Shown here: positions 20,300 to 29,661 of the stretch, piece after piece | Position numbering within the stretch: the first letter of the stretch is position 1 | Layout of the letters: every line of letters begins with the position of its first letter | DNA from: Fredericiella sp963839515 | GTDB lineage: Bacteria > Chloroflexota > Anaerolineae > Caldilineales > Caldilineaceae | Reading direction: 5' to 3' | Length of the DNA stretch: 64,000 nt | Assembly (NCBI GenBank): GCA_963839515.1 | Contig: CAWIVN010000016.1 | Location: 30,903-94,902, forward strand | Notes under the pieces: generated by a model | The model's database searches: none | Seen by the model: the letters and a program-made list of their open reading frames with translations, nothing else | What the model was told of the DNA's origin: nothing | Program-made: the position numbers and the translations under genes

Positions 20300-21148
20300 T
20301 TGAGCAAAGAGTCAAGGACGCCAACCAGATTTACATCAGCATTCTTGCCGGCGCTACTGCCGGCGCTTGTCTGGCTGGCCGTGCTGGTGGTGATTGGTCT
20401 GGCTGCCATAACCGGCAGTCCCAGAGCGGTACACGCCCAGGATAGCTCGGGTATCTCGTCGCCTGGCCCGGGGGCCGCCATCAATGGCGACGTCCCTATC
20501 ATCGGCACGGCAACGATTGATCCGTTCCAGAAGTACGAACTGCATTATAAGCAGGAGCCAAGCGGGGACGATGCCTATATCTATTTTGCCGGCGGAACGT
20601 CCCCGGTCATCAACGGCCAGCTTGGCGTGTGGCAGGCGGGAGGGCTTCCGCCGGGCGCCTACACACTGCGACTGCGGGTTGTGAAGGTGGATGGTAATTA
20701 TGCCGAGTTCTATATACCGAACATTACAGTCAACCAGGCAGGTGGAGCGCCGCTGCCAGCGGCTACGCTGGCATTGACGCCGACGGCAACACCGACTTTC
20801 ACCCCTGCGCCGCAACCGACGGCGGTCGTTGGGCAGGTGACACAACCGCAAGTAGAAGGGGATGCACCGCCGCCCACCGCAACGCCAACGCCCGCCGCTG
20901 TGGCGGGGGGGCCGGAAGCGGGCGCGGCGCTGCCCACGTCGGGGACACTACTTGGCGCGCAGGGTACCGGCGTGCAGACAGTGGCCGGAGCAAGTGTGAC
21001 GGACCAGCTAGGTGAGTCGCTAGGATTTGAACGCTTGCGCACCCAGTTTTTTAATGGGGTGCGCATCAGTGCTGCACTCTTTATTGGCTTTGCCGCCTTG
21101 TTGGCGGGCAAGAAGCTGTTTGAGTGGGTTTGGAAGAAGTACGGATAG
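20300..21148 (+). CDS. Exported protein with Thr/Pro-rich linker and C-terminal membrane helix
   Basis: 282 aa. A signal peptide (about 10-40) precedes a beta-rich domain (about 48-145, with PGAAINGDVPIIGTA and a YTLRLRVVKVDGNY strand) that resembles Ig-like Gmad2 modules. A linker of TPTATPTFTPAPQPT type (about 155-235) leads to one membrane helix near 255-275. Start is TTG 20300 behind AGGA; no in-frame ATG lies near. Topology suggests an outward-facing domain tethered by a flexible stalk. It follows the DsbB gene closely and its function is unknown. Confidence 0.65.
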   Translation: MSKESRTPTRFTSAFLPALLPALVWLAVLVVIGLAAITGSPRAVHAQDSSGISSPGPGAAINGDVPIIGTATIDPFQKYELHYKQEPSGDDAYIYFAGGTSPVINGQLGVWQAGGLPPGAYTLRLRVVKVDGNYAEFYIPNITVNQAGGAPLPAATLALTPTATPTFTPAPQPTAVVGQVTQPQVEGDAPPPTATPTPAAVAGGPEAGAALPTSGTLLGAQGTGVQTVAGASVTDQLGESLGFERLRTQFFNGVRISAALFIGFAALLAGKKLFEWVWKKYG

Positions 21149-21291
21149 ACTAGGTTGTTGATGTAAGTCGCTGCCGGTTAAAGCAGCAGCAGGACGAACA
21201 GAATCCAGGCGCGAATGGCCCAGGCACAAGAGTGCTCGGGGTCGTTCGCGCCTTTTCGGCTTTGATGTGCAGACTCATGCAGGATATCAAG

Positions 21292-21858
21292 ATGATCGTC
21301 GGCTTGGGTAACCCAGGCCCCCAGTACAGCCGGAATCGCCACAATATCGGCTTCCAATGCGTAGAACTCTTTGCACAGCGGCACGGCCTGCGCCTGGACA
21401 AGATGCAGCAGCGCGCCATGACGGGGAGTGGGTTTGCCATGGCGGGGGGAACTCGCTACAAGGTTTTGCTGGCGAAGCCGTTGACCTACATGAATGGCAG
21501 CGGTGAGGCAGTTGCGCCGCTTGCTCGCTACTATCAAGTGGAACCGCAGGACATGATCGTCGTGCATGACGACCTGGATTTGGCACCGGCCAAGCTGCGC
21601 CTGCGCTACAACGGCTCGTCCGGCGGGCAGAATGGCATTAAGTCAATCATGGAGCGCCTGGGCACAGCCGAGTTTGCGCGTATCAAGGTAGGCATCGGAC
21701 GTCCACCTGGGCGGATGGACCCCGCTGACTATGTGCTGCAAAATTTCAGTGCGGCCGAAGAAGAGGCGTTTGGACCACTACGCGCCCGCGTATGTGACGC
21801 CTTGGAGTGTTGGCTGCATGAAGGTATTGATGCAGCAATGAACCGTTACAATGGCTGA
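21292..21858 (+). CDS. pth: Peptidyl-tRNA hydrolase
   Basis: 188 aa, normal length. Pth cleaves the ester bond of peptidyl-tRNAs that drop off ribosomes. GLGNPGPQYSRNRHNIGF carries the catalytic Asn and His, and VVHDDLDLAPAKLRLR carries the key Asp; GSSGGQNGIKSI is also typical. ATG 21292 has AGGA upstream; ATG 21277 in frame is possible. It ends 45 bases before mfd, a common neighbourhood for pth in bacteria. Confidence 0.95.
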   Translation: MIVGLGNPGPQYSRNRHNIGFQCVELFAQRHGLRLDKMQQRAMTGSGFAMAGGTRYKVLLAKPLTYMNGSGEAVAPLARYYQVEPQDMIVVHDDLDLAPAKLRLRYNGSSGGQNGIKSIMERLGTAEFARIKVGIGRPPGRMDPADYVLQNFSAAEEEAFGPLRARVCDALECWLHEGIDAAMNRYNG

Positions 21859-21903
21859 GAAAGACATAACATGATGTCTGAAACGGTGACTGGGTAACGA
21901 AAT

Positions 21904-24900
21904 ATGAAACTATCAGGACTGGTTAATCTGCTGCCGGATGTGCCTGCCTTTAGCGAATGGTTGGCGCAACTAAAAAGTGGACAGGAGACGGAGCCGCAGG
22001 CTGTGCTGCAGGCGGCGCGGCCGTACCTGGTGGCGGGCATCGCTTCCCAGTGGCAGGGGCCGCTCCTGCTGATTACGGCACGCAGTGAAATGGCGCAGCA
22101 ATTGGTCGATCAACTGCTGATGTGGCTGCCGCCGCTCGAAGCCGGTGGCGCGCCCGTCCACTTGTTCGCCGACCCGGACGCCTTGCCCTATGAGCGGATT
22201 TCTTGGAGCGGCGCCACGCGGCAGCGACGACTCACCACGCTTGCCGCCCTGCAGCAACAGCGCATGCAAGGCGGTCAAGGCGCGCCGCCAATTGTGGTGG
22301 TCAGTGCCCGTGCATTGATGCAAAAGACTTTGCCTGGACGCGAGCTGCGGTTGGCGCTACGCACACTCAAGACCGGGTCCGCTGTGCGGCTGGAGCAGAT
22401 GATCGCTGGCTGGGTGCAGACCGGCTACAATCCGGTCGAGATTGTCGAGGAACCAGGCGTTTTCGCTCGCCGCGGCGGCATTGTGGATGTCTGGCCGCCA
22501 AATTTGCCCAGCCCTGTGCGCATCGACCTGTTTGGCGACGAGGTCGAGAGCCTGCGCCTGTTCGACCCTGCGACCCAGCGTACCATTCGCCAAGTGGCAA
22601 GTGTCGAGATTGGACCGGGCAGTGAAGTCCTGAGCAAGTACGGTCCAGCGGTCCTGGAGCGGCTCAACGTACGTGGCGAGGGATTGATGGCGCCTGAAAA
22701 CGTGTCGCACTCAGATGAGGGCGGGCAACCGGACTCGCCGCTGCATGACCCCCAGCTGCTGCTGGCACTGCGTGAAGAACTGCGCTTGGAAGTGGATCAC
22801 CTACGCAACAGCCAGAGCTTCCACGGCGTCGAGTGGTATCTGCCGTATACGTATGCACAACCGGCGAGCCTGCTCGACCACGTGGGAGCAGATGGACTGG
22901 TAATTGTGGACGATCCGCTCGATTTGTTTGCCACGGTTAACGAGTTGGAGCTACAGGCGGAGGGGTTGCGCGTGGAATTGGAGCGAAGCGGCGAACTGCC
23001 GCGCGGATTCCAACGCAACTATTTTGCGGCGGACGATCTGCGCAAGGTGCTGGTGGAGCGCAAGCCGGCCATTTTGGGGTATGGCGATCTGTACAGCAAA
23101 GGCGCCAGCGCCAACACGTCACTAGCGCGTTGTTTTGCACCAGGCCTGCGTTTTGGCGGCAAGACCAAGGAGATCGCGGCCGAAATTGTCAAAGGACACA
23201 ATGCCGGCCATACCAGCGTGCTGCTCTCGCGGCAGATGGGGCGGCTGCGCGAGCTGCTGCAGGAGTTTCACCTGGCGCCACAAGTACACGAGCAGTTGTC
23301 AGTGCCGCCGCTGGCGGGTTCGGTCTCCTTGCTGCAGGGCGTCCTGGGCGAAGGATTTGTCGTGCGTGGGCTGTCCGCACCTCTGCACCTATATACTGAC
23401 ACCGAATTGTTTGGGTGGAGCAAGCCCCAGGCACGTTCGCGCTCCAAGCATCACAGCAAGGTTGCGCCCGAGCTGTTTTTTGCCGACATGAAGAGCGGCG
23501 AGTTTGTCGTGCACATCGAACATGGCATCGGCATGTTTGACGGCCTGGTGCGGATGGAACTGGCCGGCATTGAACGTGAGTATCTCCAGGTCAGCTATGC
23601 GCGTGGCGACAAGTTGTATGTCCCGGTCCATCAGGCCGACCGGCTGAGCCGGTACGTCGGCGCCGGCGAGAGCACCCCGCCCGTTACCCGGCTGGGAACG
23701 GCTGACTGGCAGATGGTCAAGGACCGCGCTAAGCGGGCGGTGGCCGAAATAGCTGAGGACCTGCTCAAGCTGTACGCCCAGCGCGAGCTGATTAAGGGAC
23801 ATGTATACAGCCCGGATAGCCCGTGGCAAGAAGAGATGGAGGCAGCGTTCCCTTACCAGGAGACGGATGACCAACTGCACGCGGTCGAAGCCGTCAAGCG
23901 CGATATGGAGTCGGAACGCCCGATGGACCGGCTTATCTGTGGCGACGTTGGGTATGGCAAGACCGAGGTAGCTATTCGCGCGGCGTTCAAGGCGATCAAC
24001 GACGGCAAACAGGTGGCATTTCTGGTGCCGACGACCGTGCTGGCCCAGCAGCATTTTCGCAATATTTCGAGCCGGCTTAACCGTTTTCCGGTTCGTGTCG
24101 AAGTATTGAGCCGTTTTCGCACCTCAGCGCAGCAGGACAAGGTGATCGACGGCCTGCGCGCCGGAACGGTGGACCTGGTGGTCGGCACGCATCGCCTGCT
24201 GAGTCAGGATGTGGAATTCAAAGATCTGGGCATGTTGATCATCGACGAAGAGCAGCGTTTTGGGGTGGCGCAGAAGGAGCAACTAAAGCAACTGCGCGCC
24301 AAGGTAGACGTGCTGACGCTGAGTGCGACGCCGATCCCACGTACGCTGCATATGAGCTTGAGCGGCATTCGCGATATGAGTACGATCAACACGCCGCCCA
24401 AGGAGCGCCAACCGATCCATACCGTACTGGCGGAGTACGACGACCTGCTGGTAAAGCAGGCGATCGAACGCGAACTCAACCGCAGGGGCCAGGTATTTGT
24501 GGTAACGCATCGCATTCATGGCATCCATGCCTTGGCCGATCGCGTCCAACGTCTCGTACCCAATGCCGTGGTCGCAGTAGGTCATGGGCAGATGCATGAG
24601 CGCGAGTTGGAGGATGCCATGATGCGCTTTGCCGATGGCGACGTGGACGTGTTGGTGGCCACGACGATTATTGAGAACGGATTGGATATTCCCAACGCCA
24701 ATACGATCATTATCAATCGTGCCGACCATTTTGGATTGGCGCAGTTGTACCAGCTGCGCGGGCGCGTGGGACGCAGCGCGCAACGTGGATACTGCTACCT
24801 GCTCTATGATCGCAATGCGGTTCTCAGCTACGACGCGCGCCGGCGGCTGTCGGCAGTGCTGGAGAGCAGCGAGGAGTTGGGGGCAGGGTTCCGTATTGCC

Positions 24901-25737
24901 ATGCGCGACCTTGAGATTCGTGGGGCCGGTGAGCTGTTGGGCGCGCGCCAGCACGGCCACATCGACAGCGTCGGTTTCGACCTTTACACGCGCCTGCTGG
25001 CGCAGGCGATTAACGAGGCGCGGCGCAAAAAGGATCGCTTCGAGAAAGCCGTGCAGACGAGCACGGTGGAAGCAGGCGAGGAGGGTACAACCCCGGCTGA
25101 AGTGACTGTCACGGAGGACGCGGACGGCACTGCGCCAGGTGCCGTCACCGAGCCTGCCGGTGGTCCAGCAAGTGATTGGGAGCTGACTATAGCAATAGAT
25201 GGCGAGGATGAGGAACCGATTCCTTTCGACCTGGAAGACCCACTGGCTCCCCCAGTAACGCTGGATCTGCCCTTGGACGCGCGCATCCCAGTCTGGTACA
25301 TCGAGGACGAAGACCTGCGGCTGCAGCTATACCGGCGCATCGCCGGCATCACGCACCCCGAGGTGTTGGATGAGATGCGCCAGGAGTTGCTCGATCGGTT
25401 TGGTAAGGACGCAGAAACCAGTTCTGTGCCCGAGGAAATCGAAAATCTATTCTTCCAGATCCGGGTCAAGATCCTGGCGACGCATGCCGGAGTCGATCGT
25501 ATTGGCCGCGACATGGACAATCTCGTTTTACACAGCGATGCACTCGAAAATATGGATCGCAAGACGATGCAGCGGCGGCTGCGGCTTGGGTTGGGGCGAA
25601 TTTCGGAGGACGACAACAGCTTTGTCCCGGAAGAGGCGGCGCGCGTTGGTCGACGTGCGATCTATTTGCCGGTAGATGAGATTGGGCGCTGGCGGGAAGT
25701 GTTGTTGCGCACGCTGCAAATCATGGCTGTGGGATAG
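21904..25737 (+). CDS. mfd: Transcription-repair coupling factor
   Basis: 1277 aa. Mfd removes RNA polymerase stalled at lesions and recruits UvrABC. Visible parts: UvrB-homology region at the N-terminus (VFADPDALPYERIS), the CarD-like polymerase-interaction domain with HIEHGIGMFDGLVRMEL, and the RecG-like motor with Walker A ICGDVGYGKTEVA and DEEQRFG, plus the TRG-like LSATPIPRTLHMSL. Between the motor and the C-terminal TRCF domain there is an acidic, low-complexity insert of roughly 75 residues (about 1048-1122). The C-terminal domain is otherwise complete. Confidence 0.96.
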   Translation: MKLSGLVNLLPDVPAFSEWLAQLKSGQETEPQAVLQAARPYLVAGIASQWQGPLLLITARSEMAQQLVDQLLMWLPPLEAGGAPVHLFADPDALPYERISWSGATRQRRLTTLAALQQQRMQGGQGAPPIVVVSARALMQKTLPGRELRLALRTLKTGSAVRLEQMIAGWVQTGYNPVEIVEEPGVFARRGGIVDVWPPNLPSPVRIDLFGDEVESLRLFDPATQRTIRQVASVEIGPGSEVLSKYGPAVLERLNVRGEGLMAPENVSHSDEGGQPDSPLHDPQLLLALREELRLEVDHLRNSQSFHGVEWYLPYTYAQPASLLDHVGADGLVIVDDPLDLFATVNELELQAEGLRVELERSGELPRGFQRNYFAADDLRKVLVERKPAILGYGDLYSKGASANTSLARCFAPGLRFGGKTKEIAAEIVKGHNAGHTSVLLSRQMGRLRELLQEFHLAPQVHEQLSVPPLAGSVSLLQGVLGEGFVVRGLSAPLHLYTDTELFGWSKPQARSRSKHHSKVAPELFFADMKSGEFVVHIEHGIGMFDGLVRMELAGIEREYLQVSYARGDKLYVPVHQADRLSRYVGAGESTPPVTRLGTADWQMVKDRAKRAVAEIAEDLLKLYAQRELIKGHVYSPDSPWQEEMEAAFPYQETDDQLHAVEAVKRDMESERPMDRLICGDVGYGKTEVAIRAAFKAINDGKQVAFLVPTTVLAQQHFRNISSRLNRFPVRVEVLSRFRTSAQQDKVIDGLRAGTVDLVVGTHRLLSQDVEFKDLGMLIIDEEQRFGVAQKEQLKQLRAKVDVLTLSATPIPRTLHMSLSGIRDMSTINTPPKERQPIHTVLAEYDDLLVKQAIERELNRRGQVFVVTHRIHGIHALADRVQRLVPNAVVAVGHGQMHERELEDAMMRFADGDVDVLVATTIIENGLDIPNANTIIINRADHFGLAQLYQLRGRVGRSAQRGYCYLLYDRNAVLSYDARRRLSAVLESSEELGAGFRIAMRDLEIRGAGELLGARQHGHIDSVGFDLYTRLLAQAINEARRKKDRFEKAVQTSTVEAGEEGTTPAEVTVTEDADGTAPGAVTEPAGGPASDWELTIAIDGEDEEPIPFDLEDPLAPPVTLDLPLDARIPVWYIEDEDLRLQLYRRIAGITHPEVLDEMRQELLDRFGKDAETSSVPEEIENLFFQIRVKILATHAGVDRIGRDMDNLVLHSDALENMDRKTMQRRLRLGLGRISEDDNSFVPEEAARVGRRAIYLPVDEIGRWREVLLRTLQIMAVG

Positions 25738-25771
25738 TTGCGAGATCGATGTGCAGCTATCCCACACCTAT

Positions 25772-25810
25772 CCCACATTTATCCCACACAATTTGTGGGA
25801 TAAATGTGGG
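25772..25810. terminator. 17-bp inverted repeat between mfd and HMG-CoA synthase
   Basis: CCCACATTTATCCCACA (25772-25788) and its exact complement (25794-25810) surround a 5-base loop. Two further partial copies of TATCCCACA precede it. It lies between converging genes and has no T-run, so it could be a bidirectional, Rho-independent-like barrier or a repeat-derived element. Confidence 0.45.
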
Positions 25811-25821
25811 TTATGGATGTG

Positions 25822-26874
25822 TTAGTGTGTAGCAAGTTTCTTGCGAAAGCGCACGTATTGCGCATAGTCAATCAGAGTGCGGCGGCGCATATAGTCACGC
25901 GTGCTGGGAGCGCGCTGCTGGGCGGCCATGATACGGTCGGTGACGCGCAAGTCGAAGGCGTCCGAACCAGCGCCACTCCCGTAGCTTACCATGAGAATCC
26001 GCTGGCCGGGTTTGGCTTCGTCAAGCACGGCGGACAAGCCAATCAACGCTGAACCTGCGTAGGTATTGCCGATCTCGGCGACAAGTAGACCGGTCTGCCA
26101 TTGGGCAGGTTGGAAACCAAGATCCTCAAGCGCGCGCGTCGGGAACTTTGGATTGGGTTGATGGAAGATGACATAGTCATAATCTTCCGCTCCGGTTTCC
26201 ATCTGCCGCATCATCTCTTCGGCCGCAGGAATGACATGGCCGAAATAGCCTGGATCGCCGCTGAAACGTTCGGCATGGCTGGGATAGTGGGTGATCGGCC
26301 TGCGCCAGAAGTCGGTGGTGTCTGAGACATAGCTGAGGGTGCGCTGAAAGACGACGAGAGCCTCTTCGGCCGGCCCCAGAAGGTAGGCGGCCCCGCCTGC
26401 ACCCGCCGTGTACTCCAATGCGTCGCCTGGGCGCCCCTGGGCGGTATCCATACCGATGCTGAGTGCGTAGTCGGCCATGCCGCTGCCGACCAGACCGATA
26501 CCGGCCTGGATGGCTTCGGTGCCGGCTTTGCAGGCAAACTGCCAGTCGGCAGCCAGCGTTGCGGGCGTGGCTCCGATCGCCTCGGCGACAATTGTGCCGG
26601 TCGGCTTGACTGCATAGGGGTGACTTTCGCTGCCTACCCATACTGCCGCTATACGCTGTGGGTCAATGGCGGCGCGGGCCAAGGCGTTGCGGGCCGCTTC
26701 CACGCTCATGGTGGCGGTGTCCTCATCCAAACCCGGCACTGCCTTTTCGCGTACAGGGCTGCGGCTGTTGCTGTCGGTCCAGACGCGGCTGATCTCGGTC
26801 CCCGGCAGCCGGTAGCGCGGTACGTAAGCGCCGTAACCGACGATGCCAACGGCGCGGATTGGTTGATTCAACAC
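25822..26874 (-). CDS. Hydroxymethylglutaryl-CoA synthase
   Basis: 350 aa, the archaeal/bacterial length class. It condenses acetyl-CoA with acetoacetyl-CoA to HMG-CoA. A thiolase-like fold is visible: WQFACKAGTEAIQAG contains the acylated Cys, YVIFHQPNPKF the catalytic His, and the C-terminal VSYGSGAGSDAF turn is typical. It is one base downstream of the HMG-CoA reductase gene, so both are one transcript and together give mevalonate. DUF35 and thiolase partners common in archaea are not adjacent. Confidence 0.9.
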   Translation of the reverse strand: MLNQPIRAVGIVGYGAYVPRYRLPGTEISRVWTDSNSRSPVREKAVPGLDEDTATMSVEAARNALARAAIDPQRIAAVWVGSESHPYAVKPTGTIVAEAIGATPATLAADWQFACKAGTEAIQAGIGLVGSGMADYALSIGMDTAQGRPGDALEYTAGAGGAAYLLGPAEEALVVFQRTLSYVSDTTDFWRRPITHYPSHAERFSGDPGYFGHVIPAAEEMMRQMETGAEDYDYVIFHQPNPKFPTRALEDLGFQPAQWQTGLLVAEIGNTYAGSALIGLSAVLDEAKPGQRILMVSYGSGAGSDAFDLRVTDRIMAAQQRAPSTRDYMRRRTLIDYAQYVRFRKKLATH

Positions 26875-26875
26875 G

Positions 26876-28192
26876 TTACTTACTCCTTGTCTGTTGCAGC
26901 AGTTCGCGGGCCCGCTCTACGCGCACCTGGCCCTCTGCCACTAATTGGGCGGCCAGCCAGTCCACGTCGGCGCCTGCTGCACCGGCGGCAATCGCCACCT
27001 GGCGAGCGTGCAGGGACATGTGACCTCGCTGGATTCCCTCAGTCGCCAAGGCACGGATAGCGGCCAGATTTTGCGCCAGTCCAACTGCTGCCATGACTTC
27101 GCTCAACTCACGCGCCGACGAAACACCCAGAATTTTTAACGCCGTTTGAGCAACTGGGTGGGCGCGCGTTGCACCGCCGACGATGCCCACGGCAAGCGGC
27201 AACTCAAGGCGGCCATATAATGCATTGTAATGTGAGTCGCCGGTTTTGTCCGTAACCACTCTCCACTCGGTCAGGGCTCGATATTGGCCGTCACGGGCAG
27301 CGTAGGCATGCGCGCCTGCCTCAATCGCCCGCCAGTCGTTGCCGGTGGCGAGCGCAACGGCGTCGATACCGTTGAGAATCCCCTTATTGTGCGTGGCTGC
27401 GCGATAGGGATCAGCCACGGCAAAGGCATTGGCCTGGGCGATGCCTTCGATAGCCTGTTCGCCAGGAAAGTCCAGCACACCAAAGCTGGTGGCGGGGATT
27501 GTGACTTCGGCCCAGGCACGCCTGCGGTCCGTGAGATTGCTGAGAATGCGCAGCAGAGCGCGGCCGCCGCTGAGGCGCTCCAGGGTCGGGGCAATTGCCT
27601 CGGCCGCCGTATTTACGGCGTTGGCGCCCATGGCGTCACGCACATCGAACAGGAGATGGACGATCAACATGGGCCCGGCCGGGGTGTCCAGTAAGTGGCG
27701 GGTCTCGATGTCGACAGGTCCACCACCACGGTTGGCGATGCTGGGACTGGTATTTGCCTGCGCCAGGAGTTCGGTTCTGGCTGCCAGGATGGCGGTCGCC
27801 GCCTGGCCTGGGTCGCCTACGTCGAGCAGCTGAATCTGGGCAATCATGATTGGCTCGGTGCTGCCCGTCTTGAAGCCGCCGCCGGTGCGCGCCAACTTAG
27901 CTGCGTAGCTCACCGCCGCCACGACGGACGGTTCCTCCACCACCATCGGCACCAGATATTCTTTGCCGTTGACGAGAAAATTGGTGCCGATACCAAGCGG
28001 CAGGCTGTAACGACCCACCACGTTTTCGATCATTTTGTCCGCCTGCGCCACCGAGAGACCCTCGTGCAGTACGGCCACCTCTTCCTGGGATAGATCGGCC
28101 CAGCGGGCGATGATAGCAGTACGTTCGGCGACACTCTTTTGATAAAAGCCACTGAGACGCGCTGTACGGCCTATAGCAGACTCATTGTTCAT
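26876..28192 (-). CDS. mvaA: Hydroxymethylglutaryl-CoA reductase, class II type
   Basis: 438 aa, close to Pseudomonas mevalonii MvaA (428). Diagnostic stretches: ENVVGRYSLPLGIGTNF with the catalytic Glu, DVRDAMGANAVNT, ATHNKGILNGIDAVALATGND with the catalytic Lys, and RGHMSLHAR with the His. Class II enzymes are used in degradation in Pseudomonas but in synthesis in other bacteria. Pairing with HMG-CoA synthase here suggests isoprenoid synthesis via mevalonate. There is no N-terminal membrane anchor. Confidence 0.94.
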   Translation of the reverse strand: MNNESAIGRTARLSGFYQKSVAERTAIIARWADLSQEEVAVLHEGLSVAQADKMIENVVGRYSLPLGIGTNFLVNGKEYLVPMVVEEPSVVAAVSYAAKLARTGGGFKTGSTEPIMIAQIQLLDVGDPGQAATAILAARTELLAQANTSPSIANRGGGPVDIETRHLLDTPAGPMLIVHLLFDVRDAMGANAVNTAAEAIAPTLERLSGGRALLRILSNLTDRRRAWAEVTIPATSFGVLDFPGEQAIEGIAQANAFAVADPYRAATHNKGILNGIDAVALATGNDWRAIEAGAHAYAARDGQYRALTEWRVVTDKTGDSHYNALYGRLELPLAVGIVGGATRAHPVAQTALKILGVSSARELSEVMAAVGLAQNLAAIRALATEGIQRGHMSLHARQVAIAAGAAGADVDWLAAQLVAEGQVRVERARELLQQTRSK

Positions 28193-28236
28193 GCGCTTAT
28201 TGTACCCGGATTTGCGATCTTCTCTTGTGTGCAGGT

Positions 28237-29661
28237 CTAGCCAAATGCAGCCAGTGCACGGCTGATCAAGTCGTTGAGCAATTGCGGCGCCAGGGCGACG
28301 CCGATCGTAACCACAAGTGCCGTCAAGGCCAGCGCTGCACTAAAGCTTTGCTCGCGTGGGATCAACCGGTTTTCGAGGTGGCCAAACATCATGCGTGCCA
28401 GCCGTACGTAGCCAATGAAGGCTCCAACCGAGGCTACCAGCACCACTGCGGCCGGTCGCCAATCGATTTCGGCCAACGTCAACAGTGCAGCCCAGTGAGC
28501 AGCAAAGCCGGCGCTCAATGGAAAGCCGACCAGCCCCAGACCGCCAAGCATGACAGCGGCGCTGTTCCACGGCATACGGCTGCCGACGCCGCGCAGGCGC
28601 TGCAGGTCGAGACTGCCAATGGTCTGTTGAATGGCGGAAAGGCCAGCCGCCGAGGTCGCCATGCTGATCACGCGCACGATGAAAAGGAATAATACCAGCG
28701 TCCAACTGCGCAGGCCGGGAGCCGCTAAAACGACGATGATCAAACCCCAGTCGCCGAGTGCCGCATAGCCCCACAGGCGGCCGGCGTTGAGTGCGCCCAG
28801 CGCGGCCACACCGCCCCACACCGTCGTGATCAGCCCCAGCCAACTTAACCAGATCGGCCAGTCCGTCTGCTGGTAAACAAATGGATAAGCAAAGAGGACG
28901 CGGGCCGTAAGATAGAGCACTGCAAGTTCTCTGAGCAGAGTCACCAGGAGCACGGCCGGGGCCGTGGCCCTTTCGGCCAGGGCCGGCGTCGAACTATGCA
29001 GTGGGAAAGGCGCTATCAGCGCCAATAGACCCAAGCCTAACAGCATGCCCGCCGTCTGCTGGAGCGCCACGTCCTGTGGGTTTAGGGGAATCTGATCGAC
29101 GTACCAGGCGGCCAGCAGGAAAAGGGGCACTGCCAGCAGAGGTGGGATAAGCATGCGCAGTGGGCCGGTCGGATCGGTAACCGTGGTGTTTTGTACGATA
29201 AAGACCGCAAGTGCGGAGAGAATAGCCAGGGCTAGCGGGACTACAATGACAGGAGCCTTTGGCCCGGCAATGATGATCGCCACAAATACATAGCCGGACA
29301 CCAGCAGCCATGCAATGCCCGGAAAACTGCTGTAGCGCAGCCCGTTGGCTGCCAGCAGGAGGGCGCAAGCAGTGATGAGCAGGCTCAGGGCGATGATCGG
29401 AATATTGTCTTGCTGCAACTGAAAGGTGTACCCGTAACGGGTGAGCGGCGCCGCGAAATCGATGCTCCAGCCGGTCGGCAGCACCCACAATGGGCGGCTC
29501 AGATCCACTTGCCAGATGCCTACGCCTAGAAGGGCAGCGACAACGGCGCCGGCGAGCGCCACCCAATGCGACCAGGCGCGCAGGACGAAGCTGGTGCCCG
29601 CCATGACGAAAAAAGTAACCAGCAGGAGGGGGAGTGCCGGCAGGATAAGGGAAATTGTCAC
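28237..29661 (-). CDS. Complex I antiporter-like membrane subunit (NuoM/MrpD-like), degenerate
   Basis: 474 aa with about 13-14 hydrophobic helices and an overall NuoM/NuoN pattern. In the segment that normally carries the TM7 lysine and PFHTWLPDAH, this protein reads LIAPFPLHSSTPALAERA, so the Lys is missing while PF-LH and the following Ala-rich helix remain. GTG 29661 overlaps the previous stop by one base (TAGTG), indicating tight coupling. A longer open frame to 29997 is only a shadow of the upstream gene. Probably part of a membrane complex whose soluble partners are not here. Confidence 0.65.
   Translation of the reverse strand: MTISLILPALPLLLVTFFVMAGTSFVLRAWSHWVALAGAVVAALLGVGIWQVDLSRPLWVLPTGWSIDFAAPLTRYGYTFQLQQDNIPIIALSLLITACALLLAANGLRYSSFPGIAWLLVSGYVFVAIIIAGPKAPVIVVPLALAILSALAVFIVQNTTVTDPTGPLRMLIPPLLAVPLFLLAAWYVDQIPLNPQDVALQQTAGMLLGLGLLALIAPFPLHSSTPALAERATAPAVLLVTLLRELAVLYLTARVLFAYPFVYQQTDWPIWLSWLGLITTVWGGVAALGALNAGRLWGYAALGDWGLIIVVLAAPGLRSWTLVLFLFIVRVISMATSAAGLSAIQQTIGSLDLQRLRGVGSRMPWNSAAVMLGGLGLVGFPLSAGFAAHWAALLTLAEIDWRPAAVVLVASVGAFIGYVRLARMMFGHLENRLIPREQSFSAALALTALVVTIGVALAPQLLNDLISRALAAFG

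Noticed and set aside
23389..24054. 221-codon minus-strand frame inside mfd
   Set aside because: Antisense shadow of conserved Mfd motor sequence.
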